From Caulobacteraceae bacterium (GTDB taxonomy: Bacteria; Pseudomonadota; Alphaproteobacteria; Caulobacterales; Aquidulcibacteraceae), in contig JADJCG010000003.1 in the NCBI GenBank assembly GCA_016703335.1, positions 124,001 to 188,000 of the forward strand: a stretch of DNA of 64,000 nt. Reading direction: 5' to 3'. Below, in pieces: positions 29,979 to 39,452 of this stretch (its first letter is position 1; each line of letters begins with the position of its first letter). Made by a program: the position numbers and the translations under genes. The notes under the pieces were generated by a model. That model did not search any database, was not told the DNA's origin, and worked only from the letters and a program-made list of their open reading frames with translations.

Positions 29979-30563
29979 ATGAATCAGGATCAAGTTCTCG
30001 ACGAATTCCGCGCCGCCGGCGCTTTGCTGGAGGGGCACTTTATCCTCTCCTCTGGGCTTCATTCGCCTGTGTTCTTTCAGAAGAACGCGGTGTTCATGGA
30101 TCCGGCGCGGACAGAGCGTTTGTGCAAGGCGTTGGCCGAGAAAGCGCAGGCCGCGTTTGGAAAGATTGATGCGGTGGTTTCACCGGCGGTTGGCGCGATC
30201 ATTCCTGGCTACGAGACGGCGCGTCACCTTGGCGCGCGCGCGATGTTTGTTGAGCGCGATAAGGGCGAGTTTCAGTTGCGCCGTGGGTTTGAAATCAAGC
30301 CGGGCGAGCGCGTGCTCATGGTGGAGGACGTTGTCACCACTGGCTTGTCGTCGCGCGAGTGCCTTGACGCTATTCGCGGTCATCCGGGCGAACTTGTCGG
30401 CGCAGCATGCTTGATCGATCGCTCGGGCGGCAAGGCGGACATTGGCGCAAAGCTTGTGTCGCTCGCGAGTGTGAGTGCGCCAGCTTATCCGGCGGATCAG
30501 TTACCGCCTGAGCTTGCTGCGTTGCCGGCGATTAAGCCAGGGTCACGCGGATTGGCGGCATGA
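29979..30563 (+). CDS. pyrE: Orotate phosphoribosyltransferase
   Basis: 194-residue enzyme of de novo pyrimidine synthesis (orotate plus PRPP to OMP). Seen: GALLEGHFILSSGLHSPVFFQK, the PRPP-binding motif VLMVEDVVTTGLSS, VSPAVGAIIPGYETAR, and FVERDKGEFQLRRGF with the dimer-loop lysines. The stop overlaps the pdxJ start (ATGA). Confidence 0.97.
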   Translation: MNQDQVLDEFRAAGALLEGHFILSSGLHSPVFFQKNAVFMDPARTERLCKALAEKAQAAFGKIDAVVSPAVGAIIPGYETARHLGARAMFVERDKGEFQLRRGFEIKPGERVLMVEDVVTTGLSSRECLDAIRGHPGELVGAACLIDRSGGKADIGAKLVSLASVSAPAYPADQLPPELAALPAIKPGSRGLAA

Positions 30564-31319
30564 CAACGCGCGTGCGGCTTGGGGTAAACATCGATCACGT
30601 CGCGACGATCCGTAACGCACGCGGGGTTGCTTATCCTGACCCGGCGCGTGCGGCTGTTGTTGCGTTGGAAGCGGGCGCTGATGGGATCACGGCGCATTTG
30701 CGCGAAGATCGGCGGCATATCTCGGACGCCGATATCGATCATCTCGCCGCGATGCTGCGCGAGCGTGGCCGGCCGCTCAATCTTGAGATGGCGGTGACGA
30801 GCGAGATGCTGTCGATTGCGCTGCATCATCGGCCGCATGCCGTGTGTCTCGTGCCGGAGCGGCGCGAGGAGCGGACGACGGAAGGCGGGCTTGATGTTGC
30901 CGGTGGGCACAACTGGATCACGCCGTTTGTTGAGAAGCTCAGCGCCAACGGCAGCCGTGTATCGCTTTTCATCGGCGCGGACCCGCTGCAGATCGAAGCG
31001 GCGAGCCGCACTGGCGCCGCAGGTGGTGGAGCTTCACACTGGCGCCTATTGCGATGCGGCGCAGGACGGCGAAGCTGAAGAAACTGCAAAGGTGCTCGTT
31101 GCGCTGAAGGCGGCAGCGACACAGGCGGCTTCGCTTGGGCTCGAAGTGCACGCAGGCCACGGCATCGACTACGAGACGGTCGCGCCGATCGCCGCGATCC
31201 CCGAAGTTGCGGAACTCAACATTGGCCACTTCCTCGTGGGCGAGGCGATCTTCATTGGGCTCGGGCCCGCCGTCGTTGAAATGCGCCGCCGCATCGACGC
31301 GGCGCGTGCGGGCGCCTAG
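30560..31319 (+). CDS. pdxJ: Pyridoxine 5'-phosphate synthase (frameshifted)
   Basis: Last ring-forming step of DXP-dependent vitamin B6 synthesis. N-terminus RLGVNIDHVATIRNARG, then GADGITAHLREDRRHI, NLEMAVTSEM and CLVPERREERTTEGGLDV are family hallmarks. The frame breaks near 31007: restoring GC gives ASRALAPQVVELHTGAYCDAA; the second part has EVHAGHGIDYETV and LNIGHFLVGEAIF. ATG overlaps pyrE; acpS follows after nine bases, the usual pdxJ-acpS pair. Confidence 0.96.
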
Positions 31320-31328
31320 AACCGCCTC

Positions 31329-31754
31329 ATGATTATCGGCATCGGCTCGGACATTATCGACATCCGGCGCATCGAGGAGACGCTGGCCCGGTTCGGGGAG
31401 CGCTTCACCAATCGCATTTACACCGAGAAGGAACGCGTGCGCGCCGAACGGCGCCCGGAGCAGCGGGCCGCCACCTACGCCAAGCGCTTCGCCGCCAAAG
31501 AAGCGACCTCCAAGGCGCTCGGTACAGGCTTGAAACAAGGCGTATTTTGGCGGGACATGGGGGTCGCCAATCTGTCCAGCGGCCAGCCCACTATGGTACT
31601 AACCGGCGGCGCGGCGCGGCGTCTGGAGCAATTGACGCCTCCAGGCCATGTCGCACACATCCACGTAAGCCTTACGGACGACTACCCGCTGGCTGTCGGT
31701 TTCGTCATTATTTCGGCGGAGTTGGCGCCGATTCAGCCCGGGTCCGGCGAATGA
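31329..31754 (+). CDS. acpS: Holo-[acyl-carrier-protein] synthase
   Basis: 141-residue enzyme that moves 4'-phosphopantetheine from CoA to ACP. MIIGIGSDIIDIRRIEETL with the metal-binding Asp, RFAAKEATSKALGTG with the catalytic Glu/Lys, and HVSLTDDYPLAVGFVI near the C-terminus. Trimeric in known relatives. Lies between pdxJ and lepB as in many alphaproteobacteria. Confidence 0.96.
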   Translation: MIIGIGSDIIDIRRIEETLARFGERFTNRIYTEKERVRAERRPEQRAATYAKRFAAKEATSKALGTGLKQGVFWRDMGVANLSSGQPTMVLTGGAARRLEQLTPPGHVAHIHVSLTDDYPLAVGFVIISAELAPIQPGSGE

Positions 31755-31842
31755 TCCTCTTTAGTGGGGAAATCCATGGCCGCGCCGGGGGCGGCCCAGT
31801 CACTACAGGCAGGGCGACCGAAGGGTCACTAGCGAGAAACGC

Positions 31843-32607
31843 ATGAGCATGACGACGACGAGTGGTTCTTCGACACCGGCGATGGATGTCTTCTGGGACA
31901 ACGTGAAGACGATCCTCTACGCGCTGGCGCTCGCTATGGTGCTGCGTTTCACGATCGCTCAGCCGTTCCGCATTCCGTCGGGCTCGATGCAGCCGACTTT
32001 GGAAGTTGGCGATTACATCGTCGTGACGAAGTGGTCGTATGGTTACGGCCGCTTCTCGTTCGCACCGCTCGAAGGATTGCTGCCGCACGGCCGTCTGTTC
32101 GGTAGCCAGCCTCAGCGCGGCGATGTCGTCGTGTTCCGCCCGCCGCCGGAGCAGGATCGCGACTTCATCAAGCGCTTGATCGGTATGCCGGGCGATCGCA
32201 TTCAAGTCATCGATGGCGTGCTCAATATCAACGGCGAACCGGTGCAGCGTGAATCGCTGGGCATCACGAATTTTGAGAACGAGCACGGCGAGATCGAGCC
32301 GATCGAGACGTATCGCGAAACGCTGCCGAATGGCGTCAGCTACACGACCTTTGACCGAGGCACGTTCGAACTCGACAACACGCGCGTCTATGAAGTGCCG
32401 GAGGGCAATTACTTCATGATGGGCGACGATCGCGACAACTCCGCTGACAGCCGCGTGCCGTCCGTGGTTGGCTTTGTGCCGTACGACAATCTCGTCGGCC
32501 CGGCGCAGTTTGTGGTTGTGTCGTTCAACAACAGAACGTCGATCTTCCAGCCGTGGACGCTGTTCACCGGCTTCCGTGGCGAGCGTTTCTTAAAGTCAGT
32601 CAATTGA
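31843..32607 (+). CDS. lepB: Signal peptidase I
   Basis: 254-residue membrane serine peptidase that removes signal peptides. One N-terminal hydrophobic segment (ILYALALAMVLRFTIAQPF), the nucleophile in RIPSGSMQPTLEVGDY, the general-base Lys in FIKRLIGMPGD, and box E MMGDDRDNSADSR. An insertion between the Lys box and box E (NFENEHGEIEPIETYRETL region) is typical of alphaproteobacterial forms. rnc follows after ten bases. Confidence 0.97.
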   Translation: MSMTTTSGSSTPAMDVFWDNVKTILYALALAMVLRFTIAQPFRIPSGSMQPTLEVGDYIVVTKWSYGYGRFSFAPLEGLLPHGRLFGSQPQRGDVVVFRPPPEQDRDFIKRLIGMPGDRIQVIDGVLNINGEPVQRESLGITNFENEHGEIEPIETYRETLPNGVSYTTFDRGTFELDNTRVYEVPEGNYFMMGDDRDNSADSRVPSVVGFVPYDNLVGPAQFVVVSFNNRTSIFQPWTLFTGFRGERFLKSVN

Positions 32608-32617
32608 GACGCGGCCC

Positions 32618-33321
32618 ATGAAAGGGCCGGCCGCAGACCACGACGCCAAGCTCGCCGCGCTCGAACAGCGCATCGGCTACAGCTTCAAGAACCGCGCTTT
32701 GCTGCGTGAAGCGCTGACGCATGGCAGCGTGCACGAAGGTCAAAGGCGCAACCGCGACTATGATCGCTTGGAGTTTCTGGGCGATCGCGTGCTTGGGCTT
32801 TGCGTTGCCGAGCGCTTGCTGGCTGATCATCAAACTGAGCAGGAGGGGCGAACTCGCGCCCCGCTACAATGCACTGGTGAACCGTCATGCCTGCGCTGCC
32901 GCTGCGCGCGCAGCAGGCAGGTGACGCGCTGGTGCTTTCGCCAGCGGAAGAAGCGCATGGCGGGCGCCAGAAGGAAGCTATTCTTGGCGACATCTGCGAG
33001 TCCGTGATCGCCGCGCTTTATTTGGACGCAGATCTGGAAACCGCGCGCGCGTTCATCACGCGCTTTTGGGGCACGGCGTTCGATGACGCCAAAGGCGTGC
33101 TGCAGGACGCGAAGACGGCGTTGCAGGAATGGGCGGCGGCGAGGAAGAAGCATTTGCGCTATGTTGAGATCGGCCAATCTGGGCCGGAACACGCACCGCA
33201 TTTTATTATCGAGGCACACGTGGAAGGTTTTGAGCCGGTTCGTGGCGAAGGCAGCTCCAAGCGCGACGCGCAGCGGGCAGCAGCCGAAGCGTTTTTGAAA
33301 GCACGAGGCGAACGTGGCTGA
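32618..33321 (+). CDS. rnc: Ribonuclease III (two frameshifts)
   Basis: Double-strand-specific endoribonuclease for rRNA and mRNA processing, about 235 residues. Signature DYDRLEFLGDRVLGLCVAERL near residue 48, then ALVNRHACAAAARAAG, EAHGGRQKEAILGDICESVIAALYLD, and a C-terminal dsRNA-binding domain PHFIIEAHVEGFEPVRGEGSS. The frame breaks near 32848 (extra G, or lost CG) and near 32916 (lost GC; restored AAGAGDALVLSPAEE). Order lepB-rnc-era-recO is conserved; the 3' end overlaps era. Confidence 0.95.
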
Positions 33322-34240
33322 GCAACGTTGCGCCGTCGTCGCGGTACTTGGTGCGCCGAACGCGGGCAAGTCTACGCTGGTGAATACCCTCGTCGGCTCG
33401 AAGGTCGCGGCGGTGACGCAGAAGGTGCAGACCACGCGCGCTTTGGTGCGCGGCATCGCGATGCGCGATGAAGTGCAGCTGATTTTGATCGATACGCCCG
33501 GCGTGTTTACGCCGAAGCGGCGCTTGGATCGGGCGATGGTGTCGGCCGCTTGGAGTGCGCTTGAGGGTGCGGACGCGATTGTTCACGTTGTCGATGCTGC
33601 CGCTCATGTGTCCGGTGAGAGAGGCGCGGATGCTCATGCCGTCTCGGATACGGCGGCCATCGCTGGCAAGCTGAAGCAGATGGAATTGGCGTCCATTCTT
33701 GTGCTCAACAAAGTCGATGCGGTGCCGCGTCCGGCTTTGTTGGAGGTCACGACAAAGCTGGTCGAAGAAGGCCTCTACACCGACGTTTTCATGATCGCTG
33801 CGCGTAAGGGCGATGGCGTTGAAGACGTGAAGCGCACGTTGGCCGAGCGCGCGCCTGAAGGCCCGTGGCTCTTTCCTGAAGATCAGACGATGGATGCGCC
33901 GGCGCGTGTGCTGGCGGCGGAGATCACGCGCGAGAAGGCGTTTCTGCGTCTGCATGAAGAGCTGCCGTACGAGCTGATCGTCGAGACCGAGACCTGGGAA
34001 GAGCGCAAAGACGGCTCGGCCAAGATCGATCAGACGATTTTCGTGGCGCGTGAGAGTCAGCGCAAAATCGCGATCGGCGCTAAGGGCCAAACGATCAAGG
34101 TCATCGGCGAGTTGGCGCGCAAGGAAATGGAAGAGGCGTTCGGGCGCCGCATCCACCTCTTCTTGCATGTGAAGCTCGATGAGAATTGGACCGAGCATCG
34201 GGGTGTCTTCAAGCGGCTCGGGCTGGATTACGAAGCCTGA
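33314..34240 (+). CDS. era: GTPase Era
   Basis: 308-residue ribosome-assembly GTPase that binds 16S rRNA. G1 GAPNAGKSTLVN, G2 region with TTRALVRG, G3 DTPG, G4 NKVD, and a C-terminal KH domain (IAIGAKGQTIKVIGELARKEME). It starts at GTG 33314 inside the end of rnc, and its stop overlaps the recO start (TGATG). Confidence 0.97.
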   Translation: MAEQRCAVVAVLGAPNAGKSTLVNTLVGSKVAAVTQKVQTTRALVRGIAMRDEVQLILIDTPGVFTPKRRLDRAMVSAAWSALEGADAIVHVVDAAAHVSGERGADAHAVSDTAAIAGKLKQMELASILVLNKVDAVPRPALLEVTTKLVEEGLYTDVFMIAARKGDGVEDVKRTLAERAPEGPWLFPEDQTMDAPARVLAAEITREKAFLRLHEELPYELIVETETWEERKDGSAKIDQTIFVARESQRKIAIGAKGQTIKVIGELARKEMEEAFGRRIHLFLHVKLDENWTEHRGVFKRLGLDYEA

Positions 34241-34968
34241 TGGAATGGGTTGATGACGCGATCGTCTTAGGCGCGCGTCCGTTCGGCGAAGGCAAGCTGG
34301 TCGCGGAAGTGTTTTCGCGTGAGCACGGGCGCTACGGCGGTGTCGTGCATGCGGGACGGAAGTCGCAGCCAATTTTACAAGCCGGCAATCTCGTTCACGT
34401 TGGCTGGAAGGCGCGGCTTTCGGAGCAGCTGGGTTTCTACTCGCCGCTTGAACTCGCTGAGCCGCACGCGACGCGTTTGCTGGATGATCCGATCGCGCTT
34501 GCGGGTTTATCTTCGGCCGTGACGTTGATCCGCGCTGCGACTCCGGAGCGGCAAGCGTATCCGCAGCTTTATGATGCGATGATCGTGCTGATCGAAGCGA
34601 TGCCGCACACAGATGTTTGGCCGGCGCTCTACACGCGATTCGAGTTGGGTTTGCTGTCGGCGATGGGTTACGGGCTCGATCTGACGCGCTGTGCGGTGAC
34701 AGGGGAAACCGAGGGCCTGGCGTGGGTAAGCCCGCGCACGGGGCGAGCGGCGACGGCGGAAGCTGGCGCGCCCACGCCGATGTTCTCCTCAGGTTGCCGC
34801 CATTCCTGGTTGATCCGGGAAGCGGAACTAAACTCTGGAGATGTCGCCGATGCGTTTGCGCTGGCCGGATATTTCCTTGAGCGGCGCGTCTTTGACCAGC
34901 GCGGCGAAGGTATGCCCGAACAACGGCGCAGACTGATCGAGCGTTTAGGATTTGCGGGACGACTCTGA
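34240..34968 (+). CDS. recO: DNA repair protein RecO
   Basis: 242-residue recombination mediator of the RecFOR pathway. N-terminal OB fold: MEWVDDAIVLGARPFGEGKLVAEVFSREHGRYGGVVHAG; the rest is helical with RFELGLLSAMGYGLDLTRCAVTGE. The usual zinc-site cysteines are partly present (C in TRCAVTG and SSGCRHS). Translationally coupled to era. parC follows after 48 bases. Confidence 0.95.
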   Translation: MEWVDDAIVLGARPFGEGKLVAEVFSREHGRYGGVVHAGRKSQPILQAGNLVHVGWKARLSEQLGFYSPLELAEPHATRLLDDPIALAGLSSAVTLIRAATPERQAYPQLYDAMIVLIEAMPHTDVWPALYTRFELGLLSAMGYGLDLTRCAVTGETEGLAWVSPRTGRAATAEAGAPTPMFSSGCRHSWLIREAELNSGDVADAFALAGYFLERRVFDQRGEGMPEQRRRLIERLGFAGRL

Positions 34969-35016
34969 TTTAAGCGTACGAGGAAAGTACGCGGTCGTTT
35001 CGGAGTGGAGCCAAGA

Positions 35017-37260
35017 ATGGCTGACGACATTACCCGCTCGCCAGAAGAAGGCGGGCGCATTGTAGATGAGCCGATCGGCGAAGCGCTGTCGAAGCGCTAT
35101 CTTGCCTATGCGCTTTCTACGATCACGAGCCGCGCGCTGCCGGACGTGCGCGATGGCTTGAAGCCGGTGCACCGCCGCGTGCTCTACGCGATGAAGCGGC
35201 TGAACCTCACGGCTGACGCCGCGTTCCGGAAGAGCGCGAAGGTCGTCGGCGACGTGATGGGCGATTATCACCCGCACGGCGACCAATCGATTTACGACGC
35301 GCTCGTGCGCCTCGCGCAAGATTTCAACTCGCGTTACCCGCTGATCGATGGCCAAGGCAATTTCGGCAACATCGACGGCGATAGCCCCGCCGCGATGCGC
35401 TACACCGAAAGCCGCATGACCAAGGCCGCTGAGGCTTTGCTAGAGGGCATCGACGAAGACTCTGTCGATTTTCGTCCGAGCTATGACGGTTCGAAAGAAG
35501 AGCCCGCCGTGTTGCCGGCAGCATTTCCGAACCTGCTTGCGAACGGTTCGTCCGGTATTGCTGTCGGCATGGCGACAAGTATTCCGCCGCACAATCTAGC
35601 TGAGCTGATTGATGGCTGCCTGCTGTTGATCGAGAACTCGAAAGCGACGACTGAGGATTTGCTCAAGGTCATTCCTGGCCCCGACTTCCCGACGGGCGGC
35701 ATTGTCGTTGAAGCGCCCGAGACCATCCGCGAAGCGTACGAAACTGGCCGCGGCGGTTTCCGCGTGCGGGCGCGCTGGCATACGGAAGATCTCGGTCGCG
35801 GGATGTGGCGCATCGTCGTCACTGAGATTCCGCACTTGGTGCAGAAGTCGAAGTTGGTCGAGGCGCTGGCGGCTGTCATCGAGAACAAGAAAGCGCCGCT
35901 TCTCGCCGATGTGCGCGACGAAAGTGCTGAAGACATGCGCTTGGTGCTCGAACCCAAATCGCGCACCGTGGAGCCAGAAATCCTGATGGAGAGCTTGTTC
36001 AAGCTCACCGCGCTTGAGAGCCGGATTTCACTTAACATGAACGTGCTCGACGCGACTGGCGCGCCGCGGGTGATGAGTTTGAAGGAGGTGCTGCGCGCCT
36101 TCCTCGACCACCGCCGCGACGTGTTGCAACGCCGGACGGCGTTCCGGCTTGAGAAGATCGCTGCGCGCTTGGACGTCTTGGCCGGCCTGCTGATTGTCTT
36201 CCTCAACTTGGATGAAGTGATCCGGATCATCCGCAATGAGGATGATCCGAAGGCGAAGTTGATTCAGCGTTTCAAGCTGAACGAGACGCAAGCCGAAGCT
36301 ATCCTCAACACGCGCCTGCGCCAGCTGCGTAAGCTCGAGGAAATGGAAATTCGCCGCGAAGATGCAGCGTTGCGCGAAGAGCAGGCCGAGTTGCAAGGCT
36401 TGCTGGAAGATACGCGCAAGCAATGGCGCAAGGTCTCCGGTGAATTGAAGGAAACGCGCAAGCTGTTTGGGCCCGGCACGCCGTTCGGCAAGCGCCGCAC
36501 GGAGTTGGGCGAAGCGGCGGCTGTTTCGGCGGATGTCGATATCGAGGCGTTTGTCGCGCGTGAGCCGGTGACTGTGGTCCTCTCTGAGAAGGGCTGGATA
36601 CGAGCGCTCAGAGGCCACGTCGCCGACATGAGCGAGATCAAATACAAAGACGGCGACGGGCCCGAGCACATCATTCAGTGCCAGACGACAGACAAGCTGT
36701 TGCTGTTCGCATCGGACGGGCGCGCGTTCACGCTGGATGCGCACAAGCTCCCCGGCGGCCGCGGACACGGCGAACCGGTGCGCTTGAGCGTCGACATGGC
36801 CGACATCGATCAGGCGGTGGCGCTCTTCGTTTACGAAGAGGGATCCAAGCGCTTGGTGGCGAGCCAGGAGGGTTACGGCTTCGTTGTGCCCGAGAGCGAG
36901 ATGCTGGCGACGAAACGGTCGGGCAAGCAGGTGCTGAACGGGCGCGCCATGCAGGCCGCGAAGGTTATCGGCGATCAGGTGGCGGTGATTGGCGAGCGCA
37001 AGAAGCTCTTGATCTTTGCGCTGAGCGAGATGCCGGAGATGAACCGTGGCAAGGGCGTGAAGCTGCAGAGCTATCACGACCGCGGGCTGGCCGATGTGAA
37101 GGTGTTCGACAAGGCCGAGGGGCTCACTTGGGAGGATGGCGCCGGGCGCGTGCGTCAGGTGGCCGAGTGGAAGGAGTTCCGCGGCAAGCGCGGCGGCGCC
37201 GGCAAGGTCGCGCCGAAGGGCTTCTCGCGCTCTGGCCGGTTCAGCGACGTGATTGGATAG
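35017..37260 (+). CDS. parC: DNA topoisomerase IV subunit A
   Basis: 748-residue decatenating type II topoisomerase subunit. YLAYALSTITSRALPDVRDGLKPVHRR, gate loop HPHGDQSIYDALVRLAQDF, catalytic Tyr in AAMRYTESRM. It lacks the GyrA box QRRGGKG, and it has a C-terminal region starting near residue 510, so ParC rather than a second GyrA. The ATG at 35017 is preferred to one 12 bases upstream. The reading frame is intact over 2.2 kb. The partner parE is not in the window. Confidence 0.96.
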   Translation: MADDITRSPEEGGRIVDEPIGEALSKRYLAYALSTITSRALPDVRDGLKPVHRRVLYAMKRLNLTADAAFRKSAKVVGDVMGDYHPHGDQSIYDALVRLAQDFNSRYPLIDGQGNFGNIDGDSPAAMRYTESRMTKAAEALLEGIDEDSVDFRPSYDGSKEEPAVLPAAFPNLLANGSSGIAVGMATSIPPHNLAELIDGCLLLIENSKATTEDLLKVIPGPDFPTGGIVVEAPETIREAYETGRGGFRVRARWHTEDLGRGMWRIVVTEIPHLVQKSKLVEALAAVIENKKAPLLADVRDESAEDMRLVLEPKSRTVEPEILMESLFKLTALESRISLNMNVLDATGAPRVMSLKEVLRAFLDHRRDVLQRRTAFRLEKIAARLDVLAGLLIVFLNLDEVIRIIRNEDDPKAKLIQRFKLNETQAEAILNTRLRQLRKLEEMEIRREDAALREEQAELQGLLEDTRKQWRKVSGELKETRKLFGPGTPFGKRRTELGEAAAVSADVDIEAFVAREPVTVVLSEKGWIRALRGHVADMSEIKYKDGDGPEHIIQCQTTDKLLLFASDGRAFTLDAHKLPGGRGHGEPVRLSVDMADIDQAVALFVYEEGSKRLVASQEGYGFVVPESEMLATKRSGKQVLNGRAMQAAKVIGDQVAVIGERKKLLIFALSEMPEMNRGKGVKLQSYHDRGLADVKVFDKAEGLTWEDGAGRVRQVAEWKEFRGKRGGAGKVAPKGFSRSGRFSDVIG

Positions 37261-37314
37261 CGAAACCCCCAAGCATCCGCTACATAGAGGGTGTTCGTCC
37301 GGGAAAGGGTTTCC

Positions 37315-37889
37315 ATGACTTTGATTATTGTCCTGATCGTCATCGCCGTTTTGGCGGTGTTGCTGATGGGGATTTACAATCGCCTCGTCGCGCTTCGTCA
37401 GAACACCAACCAAGCGTTCGCCGATATCGACGTGCAGCTGAAGCAACGTCACGACCTCATCCGAACCTGGTCGAGACCGTGAAGGGCTATGCCGCGCACG
37501 AAAAAGGCACGCTCGAAGCGGTGATCCAGGCGCGCAATGCGGCGGTGAGCGCCGAGAAGACGGGCGATCCGAAAGCCATGGGCGCCGCCGAAGGCGTGCT
37601 GGGTGCAGCGCTCGGCCGATTGATCGCGCTGTCGGAAGCGTATCCGGACCTGAAGGCCAACACGAACTTCCAACAGCTTCAAGCTGAGCTGACGGATATC
37701 GAGAACAAGCTCGCCGCGGCGCGCCGGTTCTTCAACAACGCTGTCGGCGAATATAACACCGCGCGTGAGCAATTCCCGGCGGTCATGTTCGCCGGCATGT
37801 TCGGCTTCGGTCCGCGCGTGTTCTTCGATGTCGGCGAAGACAGCCGCGCCTCGATGGATGCGGCGCCTCCGCAGGTTAAGTTCAACTAG
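37315..37889 (+). CDS. lemA: LemA family protein (frameshifted)
   Basis: About 190 residues: one N-terminal transmembrane segment (LIIVLIVIAVLAVLLMGIYN) and a helical outside domain with LVALRQNTNQAFADIDVQLKQRHDLI, then NLVETVKGYAAHEKGTL and FNNAVGEYNTAREQFPAVMFAGMFGF. One C is lost in a CCC run at 37461; restoring it gives HDLIPNLVETVKGY, the family signature. Paired with the downstream M48 protease as in many bacteria; the pair is thought to act in envelope quality control. Confidence 0.93.
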
Positions 37890-37900
37890 GCGAGGCTGAC

Positions 37901-38953
37901 GTGGGCGGCGCCTACGGGCTTCAGACACATATCTGGAACAACAACTGGAAGACCGTGCTGCTCATGGCCGGTTTTCCAGTTCTGTTGTTGTTGCTGATGT
38001 ACGGCCTGTTCCTGGGCTATGCGGGGCTGACCGGCACGTATTACGGCAACGATCCCATGACCGGATATTTTATCTGGGCAGGCGATGCGCTGGCCGGCGC
38101 TTGGCCGTTTGCGATTGCAGGCGCGATTTTGTGGTTCGGCATCGCTTACGCGTTCTACCAAAACATCATCGACGCGGCGACCGGCGCTAAGAAGGTCGAG
38201 CGGATGGCGGAGCCGAAGCTCTACAACCTGCTCGAGAACCTCTGTATCTCGCGCGGCCTGACCATGCCGGCGCTCCGCATCATGGAAACCGATGCACTGA
38301 ACGCGTTCGCGACCGGGCTCCACAAAGGCAATTACTCGGTCACGGTGACACGTGGACTGATGAACACGCTGAACGACGACGAGTTGGAGGCCGTGCTCGC
38401 GCACGAACTGACGCACATTCGCAATGCGGATGTACGGTTGTTGATCATCGCTGTGATCTTTGTCGGCATCTTCTCTTTTGTCGGTGAAATGACCTTCCGT
38501 AGTTTGCGGTTTGGCGGCATGGGCGGTGGCTCGTCGCGCCGTTCGTCCAGCAGCCGTGACAGCGGTGGCGGCGCGGTGATTGCAATCATCGTGGCTTTGG
38601 TGATCATCGGTATCGCGTACGCATTGGCGATCGTGATTCGTTTTGCGCTGTCGCGGCGGCGGGAGTATCTGGCGGACGCGGGCGCCGTTGAGTTGACGAA
38701 GAACCCGGACGCCATGATCACGGCGCTGCAGAAGATTTCGGGCAATCCGGTGGTCGCCAGCGCGCCTTCTGAAGTGCGCGAGATGTTCATTGAAAACCCG
38801 CACTCCGATTTCGCAGGTATCTTTGCGACGCACCCGCCGATTGCGAAACGCATTGAGGCGCTCGCGAAGTTTGCGGGTGGACGCGTGCCCATGCCGCCAG
38901 CGCCGGCGCCTGCACCGGCTGCGGCGCCGAACAAGCGCGGGCCCTGGGGGTGA
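37901..38953 (+). CDS. M48-family membrane metalloprotease (HtpX-like)
   Basis: 350 residues with two N-terminal membrane segments, the zinc motif VLAHELTHIRNAD near residue 168, a second pair of membrane segments, the third zinc ligand region RREYLADAGAVELTKNPDAM, and FATHPPIAKRIEAL. The loop SSRRSSSSRDSGGG separates the halves. Start GTG 37901, 11 bases after lemA. Ends in an Ala/Pro-rich tail and overlaps the next start (GTGA). Confidence 0.93.
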   Translation: MGGAYGLQTHIWNNNWKTVLLMAGFPVLLLLLMYGLFLGYAGLTGTYYGNDPMTGYFIWAGDALAGAWPFAIAGAILWFGIAYAFYQNIIDAATGAKKVERMAEPKLYNLLENLCISRGLTMPALRIMETDALNAFATGLHKGNYSVTVTRGLMNTLNDDELEAVLAHELTHIRNADVRLLIIAVIFVGIFSFVGEMTFRSLRFGGMGGGSSRRSSSSRDSGGGAVIAIIVALVIIGIAYALAIVIRFALSRRREYLADAGAVELTKNPDAMITALQKISGNPVVASAPSEVREMFIENPHSDFAGIFATHPPIAKRIEALAKFAGGRVPMPPAPAPAPAAAPNKRGPWG

Positions 38954-39369
38954 AGCCGGTTCTTCGCCGGTTTCTAGTGACTGCCGCGATCGTCTCGGCG
39001 CTTGGCGTGCTTGCGGTCGGCTGGATCGCGAGCGCGTTTCTGTTCAGTCCGTGTGAGTACACGCTGATGCGTGAACGTGTTTCGCCGAGCGATCGATATG
39101 TGGCCGAGATCTACAGCGCGAGTTGCGGGATCAGTGGGTCGCGGAGCGTCGTGATGCTGCGTGATCGGTCGGCGCTGAGGTTGGCGCGCGTTGACGAGAC
39201 GCCGCCGGGGACCGTTGTGGCGAACGATTTCACAGCGGCTGGCGTTGGTGAGGATTTAATCTGGGACGGCGAGACAACGCTCGTTCTTCAGTATTCCAGC
39301 GCTCAGGCACCGAGAGTGACGAGCACCGAATGGGGCGGCGTTCGCATCGAGGCGCGGCGAGCGCCATAG
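38950..39369 (+). CDS. Hypothetical membrane-anchored protein
   Basis: 139 residues I do not recognise. One N-terminal hydrophobic segment (FLVTAAIVSALGVLAVGWIASAFLF), then an outside domain with two Cys (SPCEYTL, SASCGISGS) that could form a disulfide, and DLIWDGETTLVLQYSS. GTG start overlaps the protease stop, so it belongs to the lemA operon and probably acts in the envelope. A bidirectional-looking hairpin lies after it. Confidence 0.6.
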   Translation: MKPVLRRFLVTAAIVSALGVLAVGWIASAFLFSPCEYTLMRERVSPSDRYVAEIYSASCGISGSRSVVMLRDRSALRLARVDETPPGTVVANDFTAAGVGEDLIWDGETTLVLQYSSAQAPRVTSTEWGGVRIEARRAP

Positions 39370-39390
39370 AAATTTGAGTGGAAGCGCCGC

Positions 39391-39428
39391 GTTTAAAAAA
39401 TTGGGCGCGACCTTGGAAAGTCGCGCCC
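39391..39428 (-). terminator. Rho-independent terminator for pspC (minus strand)
   Basis: GGGCGCGAC (39403-39411) and GTCGCGCCC (39420-39428) make a 9-bp stem with an 8-nt loop. On the minus strand it is followed by AATTTTTTAAAC, a good U-tract, 25 bases after the pspC stop. It also closes the plus-strand lemA operon side. Confidence 0.8.
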
Positions 39429-39452
39429 TAGGCTATGGAGCTTGTGAATGGA

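Noticed and set aside
36028..37452. 474-codon open frame on the minus strand opposite parC
   Set aside because: Antisense to intact ParC coding sequence; long only because of high GC and codon bias.
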